Counted from the first letter of the stretch, positions 30,415 to 39,769 are shown. The stretch is 64,000 nucleotides of DNA from an uncultured Halieaceae bacterium (GCA_913057135.1 CAJXNM010000006.1:1-64000), one strand, 5' to 3'. Translations and numbers: made by a program. The notes: generated from the sequence alone by a model not told the origin.

Positions 30415-31338
30415 ATGGCTAGGCTCAATTATCATCACTTGTACTACTTCTGGCGCGTTGCTAACGAGGGTAATTTAACCCGTGTTGCCAAGCACTTACA
30501 CGTTTCTCAGTCGGCTTTGTCGTCACAGATTCGGGCACTGGAAGACAGCGCTGGTATCACCCTTTTCGACCGGGTGGGACGCTCACTGACACTCACCGAT
30601 GCGGGCCGTCGTGTACTTGAATACGCGAACGATATATTCGCTCGGGGTGAAGAGTTGGAAGCGTGGTTTCAACGGGGAGTCGATGGGGAAAATCAACCTT
30701 TACGCATTGGCATGATCTCGACGCTCTCTCGGAACTTTATCGATCGCCTGGTTATGCCGCTGGTGAGCGATGGCAAGCTGCGGGTCACTTTAGAGGCGCG
30801 CACCTTAGATGGCCTACTCAATGGTCTGTCGAGCCATCAACTCGATGTGGCGCTCACCAACGGCGATGTGCGCGGTGGCGATGAGCAATTGTGGCAAAGC
30901 CAGCTGTTGGCGAGACAACCCATTTCCATTTTAGGTCCGCCCCAGTCGGCGCCGGGCACGGCTTTCCCCGCCGGATACGAGCAGGCGCAGTGGGTGTTGC
31001 CCACCCGCGACAGTGAGATCCGGCGCGCCTTTGAGGCCCTGTGTGCGAGGCGTAATTTCGAGCCCAATATACTGGCAGAAGCCAACGATATGCCCATACT
31101 TCGCCTGCTGGCCCGGGATACGGGGGCGTTCTCGGTGTTGCCTCGGGTTGTGGTGCAGGATGAGGTCCGTCGGGGCATCTTGGCCGAGTACGAGACCTTG
31201 CCCGATGTAACCGAGAACTTTTATGCCATCACCATTAAGCGGCGCCACACCCCCAGCAGCTTGAAAACCCTGCTCGACGGTTTTGCTGCCAGCGACTGGC
31301 CCGATTTAATGCCACCGTCTGCACTCAAGGCCTCCTAG
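30415..31338 (+). CDS. LysR-family transcriptional regulator, probable regulator of dabBA
   Basis: 307 residues. N-terminal helix-turn-helix LNYHHLYYFWRVANEGNLTRVAKHLHVSQSALSSQIRALE, close in style to NhaR-like LysR members, followed by FDRVGRSLTLTDAG. Residues about 90-290 form the two-lobed effector-binding domain. Divergently transcribed from dabB with a 130-base shared region containing inverted repeats, the classic arrangement for a LysR protein controlling its neighbour. Bicarbonate or a carbon-status metabolite would be a logical effector but is not shown by the sequence. Confidence 0.88.
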   Translation: MARLNYHHLYYFWRVANEGNLTRVAKHLHVSQSALSSQIRALEDSAGITLFDRVGRSLTLTDAGRRVLEYANDIFARGEELEAWFQRGVDGENQPLRIGMISTLSRNFIDRLVMPLVSDGKLRVTLEARTLDGLLNGLSSHQLDVALTNGDVRGGDEQLWQSQLLARQPISILGPPQSAPGTAFPAGYEQAQWVLPTRDSEIRRAFEALCARRNFEPNILAEANDMPILRLLARDTGAFSVLPRVVVQDEVRRGILAEYETLPDVTENFYAITIKRRHTPSSLKTLLDGFAASDWPDLMPPSALKAS

Positions 31339-31343
31339 GCAAA

Positions 31344-31366
31344 ACATGTCGCCAATGACGACATGT
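31344..31366 (+). terminator. Hairpin after the LysR gene (possible terminator)
   Basis: Perfect eight-bp stem ACATGTCG/CGACATGT with a seven-base loop, starting five bases after the stop codon. No T-tract follows, so it may be a weak or Rho-assisted end. Confidence 0.4.
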
Positions 31367-31431
31367 GCTCGGTCGTGACGCTGCGCTAGGGCCTCTTGCG
31401 CAGTAAACTTGGTTGCATCTTCTGGTGAAAA

Positions 31432-31451
31432 CACTGAATATACGTACAGTG
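31432..31451 (+). promoter_or_regulatory. LexA (SOS) box of recA
   Basis: CTGAATATACGTACAG (31434-31449) is a perfect CTG-N10-CAG with an AT-rich core, flanked as CA...TG. It overlaps a plausible -10 (GAATAT) that stands 17 bases after TTGCAT, about 50 bases before the recA ATG. Confidence 0.9.
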
Positions 31452-31489
31452 GTTTAGCCCTCATTCACTTCAGCAGCCAAGGACATCCC

Positions 31490-32527
31490 ATGGACCCGAA
31501 CAAGCAGAAAGCCCTCGACGCCGCCCTCGCACAAATTGAACGCCAATTTGGTAAGGGCACGGTCATGCGCATGGGGGATCAAGAGCGTGTGGCCATTCCC
31601 TCAATCTCCACAGGCTCGCTAGGTCTCGATATCGCCTTGGGTATCGGCGGTTTACCCCGGGGACGAATCGTAGAGATTTATGGTCCAGAATCTTCGGGCA
31701 AAACCACGCTGACGCTGCAGGTCATTGCTGAAGCCCAGAAAATGGGTGGCACAGCGGCCTTTATCGACGCTGAGCATGCCCTCGATCCCCAGTACGCTGA
31801 AAAGCTCGGCGTACAGGTTGACGACCTCATCATGTCTCAGCCCGATACCGGCGAGCAGGCCCTCGAGGTAGCGGAAATGCTGGTGCGCTCCGGCGCTGTC
31901 GATGTTTTGGTAGTCGACTCGGTGGCCGCGCTCACTCCCAAAGCTGAAATTGAAGGGGAGATGGGTGATTCCCACGTGGGTCTGCAGGCGCGCCTATTGA
32001 GCCAGGCCATGCGCAAACTGACCGGTGCTATCAAGCAAACGAACTGTATGGTGATTTTCATTAACCAAATTCGTATGAAAATTGGTGTCATGTTCGGTAG
32101 TCCCGAAACCACCACGGGTGGTAACGCCCTTAAATTCTATGCATCGGTACGCCTCGATATTCGCCGAATTGGTTCCATTAAAGAAGGCGATGAAGTGGTC
32201 GGTAACGAAACCCGGGTGAAGGTGGTCAAGAACAAAGTGTCGCCGCCCTTTAAACAAGCCGAGTTTCAGATTATGTACGGCAAGGGCATCTACCATATGG
32301 GCGAAGTCATCGATTGGGGTGTGAAGCTCAACTTGGTTGATAAATCTGGGGCGTGGTACGCCTACAAGGGCGACAAAATCGGTCAAGGTAAAGCTAATGC
32401 GGCGCGCTTCTTGGAAGAAAACGCCGATATCGCTCAAGAGATCGAGCGCCAGATACGTCACCAGACGATGGGCGTGCCTTTGGCCGCGGTGGAAACCGAT
32501 GCCCCCGAGGCTGCCAACGCCGACTAA
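31490..32527 (+). CDS. recA: Recombinase RecA
   Basis: 345 residues from ATG 31490 ([23 protein letters not shown]); an in-frame GTG at 31409 would place the LexA box inside the gene and is rejected. Walker [10 protein letters not shown] (about 66-74), the Walker B region [12 protein letters not shown], loop L1/L2 regions ([23 protein letters not shown] near 31956-32024 and [27 protein letters not shown] near 32058-32137). Catalyses strand exchange and LexA self-cleavage. SOS-regulated through the box at 31432. Followed three bases later by recX. Confidence 0.98.
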   Translation: MDPNKQKALDAALAQIERQFGKGTVMRMGDQERVAIPSISTGSLGLDIALGIGGLPRGRIVEIYGPESSGKTTLTLQVIAEAQKMGGTAAFIDAEHALDPQYAEKLGVQVDDLIMSQPDTGEQALEVAEMLVRSGAVDVLVVDSVAALTPKAEIEGEMGDSHVGLQARLLSQAMRKLTGAIKQTNCMVIFINQIRMKIGVMFGSPETTTGGNALKFYASVRLDIRRIGSIKEGDEVVGNETRVKVVKNKVSPPFKQAEFQIMYGKGIYHMGEVIDWGVKLNLVDKSGAWYAYKGDKIGQGKANAARFLEENADIAQEIERQIRHQTMGVPLAAVETDAPEAANAD

Positions 32528-32530
32528 TCT

Positions 32531-33022
32531 GTGGCCGAGGTAAGTTATAAGCCCGCCGACTTGCGGCGCGCTGCCATGGATTATTTGGCCCGCCGCGAGC
32601 ACAGTGCCGACGAGTTGGTTGCTAAGCTGAAGAAACGCTTCGGTCGAGATGCGGTTACCGTGCAGGCCATTGTGGCCACGGTCGATGACCTGGCCCGTGA
32701 GGGCCTTCAAAGCGACATCCGCTTCGCTTCAGGAGTGGTGCGCCAGTGTCTCCTTAAGGGATTAGGCCCCCGCCGGGTTGATCAAACCCTGCGCGAAAAG
32801 GGCCTATCCCTGCGCTGGGAGCAGGCGGTCGATCCCGCTGAGGCTGATATCGACTGGTTTGATGTCGCTGAGCAGGTCTACAGCAAGCGGTTCGGCAGCA
32901 GCGAGTTGCCAAATCAGCAGGCTGATCGGCGAAAAGAGCAGGCGCGGCGTGCGCGATTCATGCAATATCGAGGCTTCGACCCCGACCATTTTATGCATCT
33001 GCTTGAAGACCCATCACCATGA
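32531..33022 (+). CDS. recX: Regulatory protein RecX
   Basis: 163 residues, GTG start three bases after recA. RecX binds RecA filaments and limits their extension. Helical three-repeat pattern is visible: AAMDYLARREHSADELVAKLKKRFG, then LQSDIRFASGVVRQCLLKGLGPRRVDQTLREKG, then a C-terminal RRARFMQYRGFDPDHFMHLL. recA-recX is the normal order. The stop overlaps the next gene's ATG by four bases, so that hydrolase is likely expressed within the same transcript. Confidence 0.93.
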   Translation: MAEVSYKPADLRRAAMDYLARREHSADELVAKLKKRFGRDAVTVQAIVATVDDLAREGLQSDIRFASGVVRQCLLKGLGPRRVDQTLREKGLSLRWEQAVDPAEADIDWFDVAEQVYSKRFGSSELPNQQADRRKEQARRARFMQYRGFDPDHFMHLLEDPSP

Positions 33023-34305
33023 GTAGTCTGAATAAACCCCGAGAACCCTGGGTGCCTCGCCACGAGCGCTGTCACCCGGTGCAAAAAGCCTACGATGTGA
33101 GCTTTGTGCACGGTTACGTCGCCCCTGGCTGGGAATCCTTAGCACAGGTGTTTGCCGATAACTTCAGCAAAGGAGAGCTGGGGGCCAGCTTTTGTGTGGT
33201 GGCCGGCGGGCAGCGGGTCGTTGATTTGTGGGGTGGGCATGTCGTTACCGGGGGGGAGCCTTGGGACGAAGACGGTATGGCGGTGTTTTACAGTTGCAGC
33301 AAGATACTGACCGCCATGGTGATCCATCGACTGGTTGCCGATGGTCAAATGACCTACGACGCGCCCCTCTCAAAAATATGGCCAGAATTAAAGGCGGGGC
33401 AGGCCGGCGGCACCCTGCGAATGGCGTTGGCTCATACTTTGGGTTTGCCAGTACTTCAGCAGCGCCTGCGCACTGGAGCCTATGAAGACCACGATTACAT
33501 GGTTGGGCGCCTCGAGCAGCAATCGCCCCTGTGGGAGCCTGGCACCCGGGTGGGTTATCACCCCATCACCTTTGGCTTTATTTTGGGGGAATTAGTGCGG
33601 CGAACCACCGGCCATACCCTTGGGCGTTATTTCAACGAGCAGTTCGCCCAGCCTCTGGGCCTGGACTTATACGTCGGTTTACCGGAGTCACTGTTTCCCC
33701 TCCTGGCGCCCATTCACCCCTATCAGCCGCGGCGCGAAGATCCTGTTCGTCGTATCGCCAAAGATAGCCAAACGATTGGCTCTATACCCAATCTTTGGCT
33801 CTACAACAGCGGGGGGTGGCGTACCGAATCGGTCAATGAATTGGCGGGCGTTAAGGCCGAGATGCCCGCCTCTAACGGTGCGGGCAACGCCAGGGCATTG
33901 GCCAGTTTGTTAGCGGTATTCCTTGATGATCGTAAGCGTTTGCAGCTGGGATTCAACGATGAAACCACCGCCACCCTTGAAACAGTCAGTGCGGCTACCC
34001 ACCGGGACGCCACTTTAGGCTGCAGCAGTCGATTCTCTTTAGGGCTAATGAAGTCTATGGATAACCGCCATGACCCGGGTGCCGATGGTTTTATTATCGG
34101 GCGACGGGCCTTTGGCCACGTCGGTATGGGCGGTAGTTTCGGCTTTTGTGATCGAGAGGCGGGTATCGCCGTCGCTTACGTCATGAATCAACTGGGCAAC
34201 GGCATTTTAGTCAACGAGCGCGGGCAAGCGCTCATTGACGCCAGTTATCGCGCCGCTGGCTTTGAGCGCATCGGGGCGGGTGAGTGGTTGCCGCCAATAC
34301 GATGA
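33019..34305 (+). CDS. Serine hydrolase of the beta-lactamase/EstB esterase family
   Basis: 428 residues. Class C beta-lactamase fold with SxxK nucleophile motif in FYSCSKILTAMVIHRL (Ser-Cys-Ser-Lys), a Tyr in the GYHPITFGFILGELVRRTTG block, and FGHVGMGGSFGFCDREAGIAVAYVMNQ near the C-terminus in place of the KTG box. No signal peptide is seen, so it is probably cytoplasmic and an esterase rather than an antibiotic-resistance enzyme. It overlaps recX by ATGA, an unusual companion for recA-recX. Confidence 0.85.
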   Translation: MSSLNKPREPWVPRHERCHPVQKAYDVSFVHGYVAPGWESLAQVFADNFSKGELGASFCVVAGGQRVVDLWGGHVVTGGEPWDEDGMAVFYSCSKILTAMVIHRLVADGQMTYDAPLSKIWPELKAGQAGGTLRMALAHTLGLPVLQQRLRTGAYEDHDYMVGRLEQQSPLWEPGTRVGYHPITFGFILGELVRRTTGHTLGRYFNEQFAQPLGLDLYVGLPESLFPLLAPIHPYQPRREDPVRRIAKDSQTIGSIPNLWLYNSGGWRTESVNELAGVKAEMPASNGAGNARALASLLAVFLDDRKRLQLGFNDETTATLETVSAATHRDATLGCSSRFSLGLMKSMDNRHDPGADGFIIGRRAFGHVGMGGSFGFCDREAGIAVAYVMNQLGNGILVNERGQALIDASYRAAGFERIGAGEWLPPIR

Positions 34306-34325
34306 GGCCAGCTTGTTAGCTGGCC

Positions 34326-35207
34326 CTAGTTAGCTCTGTCGAGCAGGGCGCCTCGAATATCACGCACTTTGTTTTGAATTTTTTCCGCATTATCGGGGCC
34401 CATGCGCATCAGCTGCTTTTGAACCGCAGGCAGTGACTCTAGGGTTTCATCCTCGTAGATCCACACCGCTTCTTTGCGAATAAGACGTGCATCCAGGGGA
34501 GTCGACGGTGCCAGTAAGATTTGTCCGAGGGCGGTCATAAGGGCGTCGTCAAGGGTCACATCACTGTAGCCAAGCATAGCCCAGGCCTCTTCCAGCGCCG
34601 ATTGATAACGGCTGTAAAGCGCCACAACCGCATCGCTATCGATACCGTCGATGGCTGCAGCCAGCGCGTCGTATCGATTGAAGCCCGCTGGGTCCAGTGT
34701 CACTTTCAAGCCATCGTCTTGAAAGGGGAATGCAGCCTTGGGGCGACTAAAGGGCAGGATTTTGTAGGGCATACTGCCCTGACGCAGGTTGTCGACAATC
34801 GCTGCTGTGCGTTCAAGGGCATTGGGTGCAGCGACAAATTGTTGCGCCAGTCGCCCGCCGTTCACCAATCCAATGTCGTCCTTCAACGCCCCGTCGCTCT
34901 CGGCCAAAGTGAGTGCTGGAGCAACCGGCTCTGGCTCTGGCTCGGGTGCGCTCTCGGGCTCTGCTGTGACAGGGGGCGCATCCGCAATGGGTGGTGCTTC
35001 AACCGTTGGTACGGGTGGCGCAGTGTCTACCACCGGCGCCGACGTCTCGGGCTGCTCGCTGCCATAGGGGGAATCCTCACCAAAGCCCCACACCACAAGA
35101 CCCGCAATGATGACCAACCCGCCTGCTGGCAGCAGCCACGTAAGAATCTTACTGCGCTCGGTGTTATGGGGTTGCTCAGAGGAGGGGGTGGATGTGGGTT
35201 CGTTCAT
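34326..35207 (-). CDS. DUF3014 membrane-anchored protein
   Basis: 293 residues from the ATG at 35207 (GGAG ten bases upstream); an ATG at 35222 is possible. Short polar N-terminus, one membrane helix (ILTWLLPAGGLVIIAGLVVWGF, about residues 23-45), a Pro/Ala/Glu-rich periplasmic linker (about 50-105), then the DUF3014 domain: YKILPFSRPKAAFPFQDDGLKV, FNRYDALAAAIDGID, LIRKEAVWIYEDETLESLPAVQKQLMRMGPDN. Function of the family is unknown; likely an envelope-associated periplasmic protein. Confidence 0.88.
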   Translation of the reverse strand: MNEPTSTPSSEQPHNTERSKILTWLLPAGGLVIIAGLVVWGFGEDSPYGSEQPETSAPVVDTAPPVPTVEAPPIADAPPVTAEPESAPEPEPEPVAPALTLAESDGALKDDIGLVNGGRLAQQFVAAPNALERTAAIVDNLRQGSMPYKILPFSRPKAAFPFQDDGLKVTLDPAGFNRYDALAAAIDGIDSDAVVALYSRYQSALEEAWAMLGYSDVTLDDALMTALGQILLAPSTPLDARLIRKEAVWIYEDETLESLPAVQKQLMRMGPDNAEKIQNKVRDIRGALLDRAN

Positions 35208-35349
35208 ATGGTTGGGCTCCATTGCGTAATGACATGACGCTGTTCAAGGGGTCAGGGTAGCGTAGATACATCTTTGTGTCGTTTCCGGTCCTTGACACTG
35301 GTTCAGACCGTCTCACACTGCTCAAGTTTCTGGTGATGGTCATCTCATA

Positions 35350-37386
35350 ATGAAAAACGATCCGCTATTACAACCCTACACCTTGAAGCATCTTCGGTTT
35401 AAGAATCGTTTAATGCTCTCCAGCCATGAACCCGCGTACTGCGAAGATGGTATGCCCAAGGCGCGTTATCGGGCTTATCACGAAGAGCGCGCCCGTGCGG
35501 GGATTGCACTGACCATGACCGCAGGATCCGCATCGGTCTCCCGCGACAGCCCGCCTGTCTTTAATAACCTACTGGTTTGGAAAGACGAAATTGTGCCGTG
35601 GATGAGGGAATTGACCGATGCCTGCCACGAGCACGATTGCAAAGTCATGATTCAGTTGAGCCACCTTGGTCGGCGAACCCGCTGGGACAAGGGTGATTGG
35701 TTGCCGGTGGTCACTGCCAGTCATGAGCGAGAGGCCTCCCACAAGGCTTTTCCCAAGCGCATGGAAGATTGGGATATTGCGCGCATCATCCAGGATTATG
35801 TCGATGCCGCCGAGCGCATGCATGCGGCGGGTCTCGACGGTCTTGAGATCATGGCTTACGGCCACCTGCTCGATCAGGTGTGGTCACCCCTCACCAATGA
35901 TCTAGACGGCCCCTATGGGGGTAGCCTCGATAATCGGTTGCGAATGACCTTCGATATTTTGCGGGGCATTCGCGCGCGAGTGGGCGACGATTTTGTGTTG
36001 GGTGTGCGTTACACCGGCGATGAATCGTTGCCCGGTGGCTTGACGAAAGACGATGGTTTGGCAATTTCCCAAAAACTGAAAGAGTCGGGGCTCATTGATT
36101 TTCTGAATGTTGTTCGTGGACATATTGACACTGATGCGGGGCTCACCGATGTGATTCCCGTGCAGGGGATGCCCAGTGCGCCCCACTTGGATTTTGCCGG
36201 TGAGATCAAATCGCGCACCAACTTCCCGACCTTTCAGGCGGCTAAAATTCAGGATGTCGCAACGGCACGCCACGCCATTGCCTCCGGTAAGCTCGATATG
36301 GTGGGCATGACCCGAGCACATCTGGCCGACCCCCATATCGTGGCAAAAATCATCGCAGGGGAAGAGGAGCGTATTCGCCCCTGTGTGGGTGCCAATTACT
36401 GTCTCGATCGTATTTATCAGGGGGGAATGGCCCTGTGTATACACAACCCGTCATCGGGCCGCGAGCTGGAGTTACCCCATACCATTACGCCCGCTGAGAG
36501 CCCTCGCCGTGTTGTGGTGGTAGGGGCGGGCCCCGCAGGGCTTGAGGCTGCACGGGTAGCGGCCGCCCGCGGCCATGAGGTGATTGTGTATGAGGCAGCG
36601 GCTGATCCCGGTGGTCAGGTGCTACTTACCGCGCAAACTAAGCGCCGTCACGAAATGATCCAGCTGGTGCAATGGCGCTATGACGAATGTTTACGCATGG
36701 GAGTGACCTTCCACTTCAACAGCTACGCCGAGGCCGATACGGTGCTGTCGGCAGCGCCTCAGGTTGTCATCATTGCGACCGGGGGCTTACCCCATACCGA
36801 GCTGTTGCCCTCGGGTAATGAGTTACTCGTGTCGAGTTGGGACATTATTACCGGCGAGGTCAAACCCGGTAATCGAGTGCTCATCTACGACGATGCGGGT
36901 GATTACGCCGCGCTACAGGCGGCAGAAACCTTGGCCAGCCACGGCTCAGAGGTCGAGGTAGTGTGTCGAGACCGGCATATTTTTGCCGAGGTCATGGCGA
37001 TGTCACTGACGCCGTCATTACGTTTGCAGCAACAGCACGATGTCACCTTCACGCCCACATGGACGCTCCAGTCGGTGGCGCGAGCAGAGGGTGGTCTGCA
37101 GGTGATCCTAGGTAGCGATTACGGTAGTGCCACCCGCGAGCGCCGGGTCGATCAGGTGGTTGTGAATCACGGCACGCGACCACTCGATGAGGTTTATTTT
37201 GAGCTGCGTGAGCAGTCGACGAACGGCGGTGAGGTCAACTACGACGACTTGGTCGCGGGTAAGCCCCAGTCGGTGGTGCGCAACGAGGAGGGCTCGTTCC
37301 AGCTATTTCGCATCGGTGATGCGGTAGCCGCTCGCAACACCCACGCAGCCATCCTCGATGCACTGCGACTGGTGCGGGTGCTGTAG
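35350..37386 (+). CDS. DgcA-like FMN/Fe-S flavoprotein demethylase (dimethylglycine or N-methylproline type)
   Basis: 678 residues. Residues 1-370: old-yellow-enzyme TIM barrel (TLKHLRFKNRLMLSSHE, MIQLSHLGRRT, EIMAYGHLLDQVWSPLTND, YGGSLDNRLRMTFDIL). Then a cluster loop and a C-terminal NAD(P)/FAD-like region (VVVVGAGPAGLEAARVAAARGHEV, about 390-415). The trimethylamine-dehydrogenase-like cluster positions are Cys 345, Ala 348, Cys 351 and Cys 363, so the second cysteine is missing. Related DgcA proteins take dimethylglycine to sarcosine, and other relatives demethylate N-methylproline. Convergent with the Rieske oxygenase (21 bases apart), which would make its substrate. Confidence 0.8.
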   Translation: MKNDPLLQPYTLKHLRFKNRLMLSSHEPAYCEDGMPKARYRAYHEERARAGIALTMTAGSASVSRDSPPVFNNLLVWKDEIVPWMRELTDACHEHDCKVMIQLSHLGRRTRWDKGDWLPVVTASHEREASHKAFPKRMEDWDIARIIQDYVDAAERMHAAGLDGLEIMAYGHLLDQVWSPLTNDLDGPYGGSLDNRLRMTFDILRGIRARVGDDFVLGVRYTGDESLPGGLTKDDGLAISQKLKESGLIDFLNVVRGHIDTDAGLTDVIPVQGMPSAPHLDFAGEIKSRTNFPTFQAAKIQDVATARHAIASGKLDMVGMTRAHLADPHIVAKIIAGEEERIRPCVGANYCLDRIYQGGMALCIHNPSSGRELELPHTITPAESPRRVVVVGAGPAGLEAARVAAARGHEVIVYEAAADPGGQVLLTAQTKRRHEMIQLVQWRYDECLRMGVTFHFNSYAEADTVLSAAPQVVIIATGGLPHTELLPSGNELLVSSWDIITGEVKPGNRVLIYDDAGDYAALQAAETLASHGSEVEVVCRDRHIFAEVMAMSLTPSLRLQQQHDVTFTPTWTLQSVARAEGGLQVILGSDYGSATRERRVDQVVVNHGTRPLDEVYFELREQSTNGGEVNYDDLVAGKPQSVVRNEEGSFQLFRIGDAVAARNTHAAILDALRLVRVL

Positions 37387-37407
37387 CGACTTGTGCTTGC
37401 GCCGTTG

Positions 37408-38610
37408 CTAGTTCGACAATCGCTGGCGCATCGTGTCGCAGTACCAGTCGATAAACTGATTGACCCCATACTCGCTAATATCCGAGTAACGCCCCGGCAC
37501 ATAGGCTGGGGATGACACCCCCCGCTGGGTCTCCTCAACCAGGCGACGATCCTGATCGTTGGTGGCGACCCAGACCTTGATCAAATTCTCGAGATCGTAG
37601 TCCTTGCCCTCCACTGCGTCTTTTGGCACCAGCCACTTGGTAGTGACCAGTGTCTCGGTGGGACTCATCGGCAACATGCGGAAGGTGATGGCGTGGTCGC
37701 CCATGAAATGGTTCCAGGTGTTCGGGTAGTGGTAGTACAGCAGTACGCCAATATCGTCGAGACCGGTTGTATCCAGGCGCCGACCCACAGCCGGTTGCTT
37801 GTCCATGGTGTAACTTTTGGCGCCGTCGGTGAGCAGTGTGCGCAATAAGCGGTAGCTGCCGGTGGCATTGACTTTGAATCGACTGGGGACGCCCGCCCCC
37901 TCGCAGCTGTTCCAAAACGCGGTGAGCGCAGGGTCTTCGGCCCCCGCAATCCCCGATACCGACGGATTATCCAGGAACGATAAGGACAGCTCTGGGTGAT
38001 TAGCCTCGCAGTGATAACACTCGCGATTATTCTCAAACACCAGTTTCCAGTTGCCCTGCTCAACGATGTTCGATTCATAGGCCACTTTGGTGTTTTCCAG
38101 CTGATGGGGGGCCAGATACTCGGCAAGGTCGCGCTGGAAGGGCGTGAAATCTGGCGGGTTATCGGCCACACACACATAGATGAGTGTATCGACAATGCCG
38201 ATATGCACCGGGTGCAGTCCTTGATCGGTTTTGTCGAAATCCGCTTGCATGCTGGGCGCATAGATGAGATCGCCGTCCAATCCGAAGGTCCATTTGTGGT
38301 AGGGGCACACTAACTTGGGCGATCGTCCTTTGGCTTCGCTGCAGATACGTGAACCCCGGTGGCGACAGGCATTGTGAAAAGCGCGGATTTCGCCCTTGTC
38401 GCCCCGAACCACCACGATGGGGTAATCCCCCAATTGAAAGGTAAACCAACTCCCCGGTTTGGGTATCTCCACGGTATGACCGGCAAACACCCACTCTCTG
38501 TGCCAAATCATGGCTAGATCATCGCGGTAGGCCGCTTCTGATAGGTATAACTCCCTCGGCAAGGTGTGCTTGGGAGGTCGCTCGTGAATGAGTTCTAGCG
38601 TCGATTTCAT
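37408..38610 (-). CDS. Rieske non-heme iron oxygenase, GbcA/Stc2-type betaine N-demethylase
   Basis: 400 residues. N-terminal Rieske domain ligands Cys 82-x-His 84 (ACRHRGS) and Cys 102-x2-His 105 (CPYHKW). The catalytic domain holds the mononuclear iron site in NWKLVFENNRECYHCEANHPEL (37991-38056), with His 200 and His 205, the pattern of glycine betaine (GbcA) and stachydrine (Stc2) demethylases. Oxidatively removes one methyl of a quaternary ammonium betaine as formaldehyde. The GbcB-like reductase at 42724 is the likely electron donor. Transcribed opposite to the rest of the cluster, sharing a 233-base divergent promoter region with 38844. Confidence 0.85.
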   Translation of the reverse strand: MKSTLELIHERPPKHTLPRELYLSEAAYRDDLAMIWHREWVFAGHTVEIPKPGSWFTFQLGDYPIVVVRGDKGEIRAFHNACRHRGSRICSEAKGRSPKLVCPYHKWTFGLDGDLIYAPSMQADFDKTDQGLHPVHIGIVDTLIYVCVADNPPDFTPFQRDLAEYLAPHQLENTKVAYESNIVEQGNWKLVFENNRECYHCEANHPELSLSFLDNPSVSGIAGAEDPALTAFWNSCEGAGVPSRFKVNATGSYRLLRTLLTDGAKSYTMDKQPAVGRRLDTTGLDDIGVLLYYHYPNTWNHFMGDHAITFRMLPMSPTETLVTTKWLVPKDAVEGKDYDLENLIKVWVATNDQDRRLVEETQRGVSSPAYVPGRYSDISEYGVNQFIDWYCDTMRQRLSN

Positions 38611-38769
38611 GAGTAGTTACAGGCCTCATCGGGTGTTTTTAGATCTTTGTACCGCGCTCTGGGTCACACAATGACGCCTATCGAACGCTTTGCCGTTGAA
38701 ACAGAAAGGTATGAGGGCTTTGGCCTGGGGTAAAGTCTTCATGTCGGTTTTGAGTAGCAAATTGTTGCC

Positions 38770-38847
38770 ATGAATCACAATCAGCCTCTACGACGTGAGT
38801 GCTGCACCAAGGTTTTGCCCGTCGACGGAGGGCCGCTATCAGCATGA
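38770..38847 (+). other. Possible 25-codon leader ORF overlapping the DHDPS-family gene
   Basis: ATG at 38770 opens a 25-residue frame (MNHNQPLRRECC..., rich in Arg and Cys at its middle). Its TGA overlaps the ATG of the following gene as ATGA. Only a weak ribosome site is visible. It could couple translation or sense amino acid supply; it may also be chance. Confidence 0.3.
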
Positions 38848-39758
38848 GATTTTCAGGAATTTACACCCCGGTGATCACACCGTTTGCGCCAGATGGTCGC
38901 ATCGATTTTGGGGCTTATCAGACCCAAGTGCAGTACTTGGTGTCAGCCGGTGTACAGGGGTTGGTCATTGGCGGTACTACTGGCGAGTATTATGTTGAAA
39001 GCCATCAGGAGCGCATCGATTTACTGGTGGCGGCCAAGGAAGTCTGTGGTCAAGTGCCTGTGGTGTTCGGTACCGGCTCCATCAACCCAGAGCACTCCGT
39101 CGCCCTCGCCGAAGCCGGCGCAGCGGCGGGTGCCGATGCGCTGTTAGTCGCCACACCACCTTATGTGTTGCCGACCCAGCGCGAGCTCGCCACCCATGTG
39201 CTTACCATTACCCGGGCCGCAGATTTACCTGTCATGTTGTATAACTACCCGGATCGCATGGGCGTGAATATGGAAGCGGCGTTTTTCGACCGCGTTGGAC
39301 GTTCAAGCCAGATTTGCGCCATCAAAGAAAGCTCTGGGGATATCAATCGGCTGCACATGTTGGCCAGGGATTACCCGCACATCCAAACCTCTTGCGGTAT
39401 GGACGACCAAGCCTTGGAATTTTTTGCTTGGGGTGCCCAGAGCTGGGTCTGCGCCGGGTCTAATTTCCTCCCGGCGGAGCACATTGCCCTCTATCAGGCC
39501 TGCGTGCTGCAGAACGATTTTGCACTGGGTCGACGCATCATGATGGCTATGCTGCCGCTCATGCATGTGCTCGAGCAGGGGGGCAAGTTCATTCAGAGCG
39601 TGAAGTACGGGGTAACCCTCGACGGTCGAAAAGGGGGAGGTGTGCGCCCGCCATTACGGGAGTTGAATAAAGACGACAAACGCGCCCTTGAACAAGTCAT
39701 CTCGACCTTAAAAACAACCATCGCGGCACTGCAGCATCAGCCCGCAGCACAGCATTGA
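38844..39758 (+). CDS. DapA/HypC-type (DHDPS superfamily) lyase or deaminase
   Basis: 304 residues from the ATG at 38844. Class I aldolase barrel: GIYTPVITPF start, GGTTGEYY loop (44-50), NYPDR with Tyr 135 and Schiff-base Lys 161 in ICAIKESSGD. It is not the lysine-pathway DapA by context: it opens a catabolic operon with an aldehyde dehydrogenase and a DadA-like oxidase. In hydroxyproline degradation a DHDPS-family enzyme deaminates pyrroline-4-hydroxy-2-carboxylate to alpha-ketoglutarate semialdehyde, and this combination makes that role a candidate. Other keto-acid or amino-acid lyase roles remain possible. Confidence 0.8.
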   Translation: MRFSGIYTPVITPFAPDGRIDFGAYQTQVQYLVSAGVQGLVIGGTTGEYYVESHQERIDLLVAAKEVCGQVPVVFGTGSINPEHSVALAEAGAAAGADALLVATPPYVLPTQRELATHVLTITRAADLPVMLYNYPDRMGVNMEAAFFDRVGRSSQICAIKESSGDINRLHMLARDYPHIQTSCGMDDQALEFFAWGAQSWVCAGSNFLPAEHIALYQACVLQNDFALGRRIMMAMLPLMHVLEQGGKFIQSVKYGVTLDGRKGGGVRPPLRELNKDDKRALEQVISTLKTTIAALQHQPAAQH

Positions 39759-39769
39759 GAGGCCGCGTT

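Noticed and set aside
35350-37386. 2,4-dienoyl-CoA reductase (FadH)
   Set aside because: Same superfamily and domain layout, but the convergent Rieske betaine demethylase and the sox cluster favour a DgcA-type demethylase.
38844-39758. Calling this gene dapA (lysine biosynthesis)
   Set aside because: The fold is the same, but it opens a catabolic operon with an oxidase and an aldehyde dehydrogenase and has no lysine-pathway neighbours.
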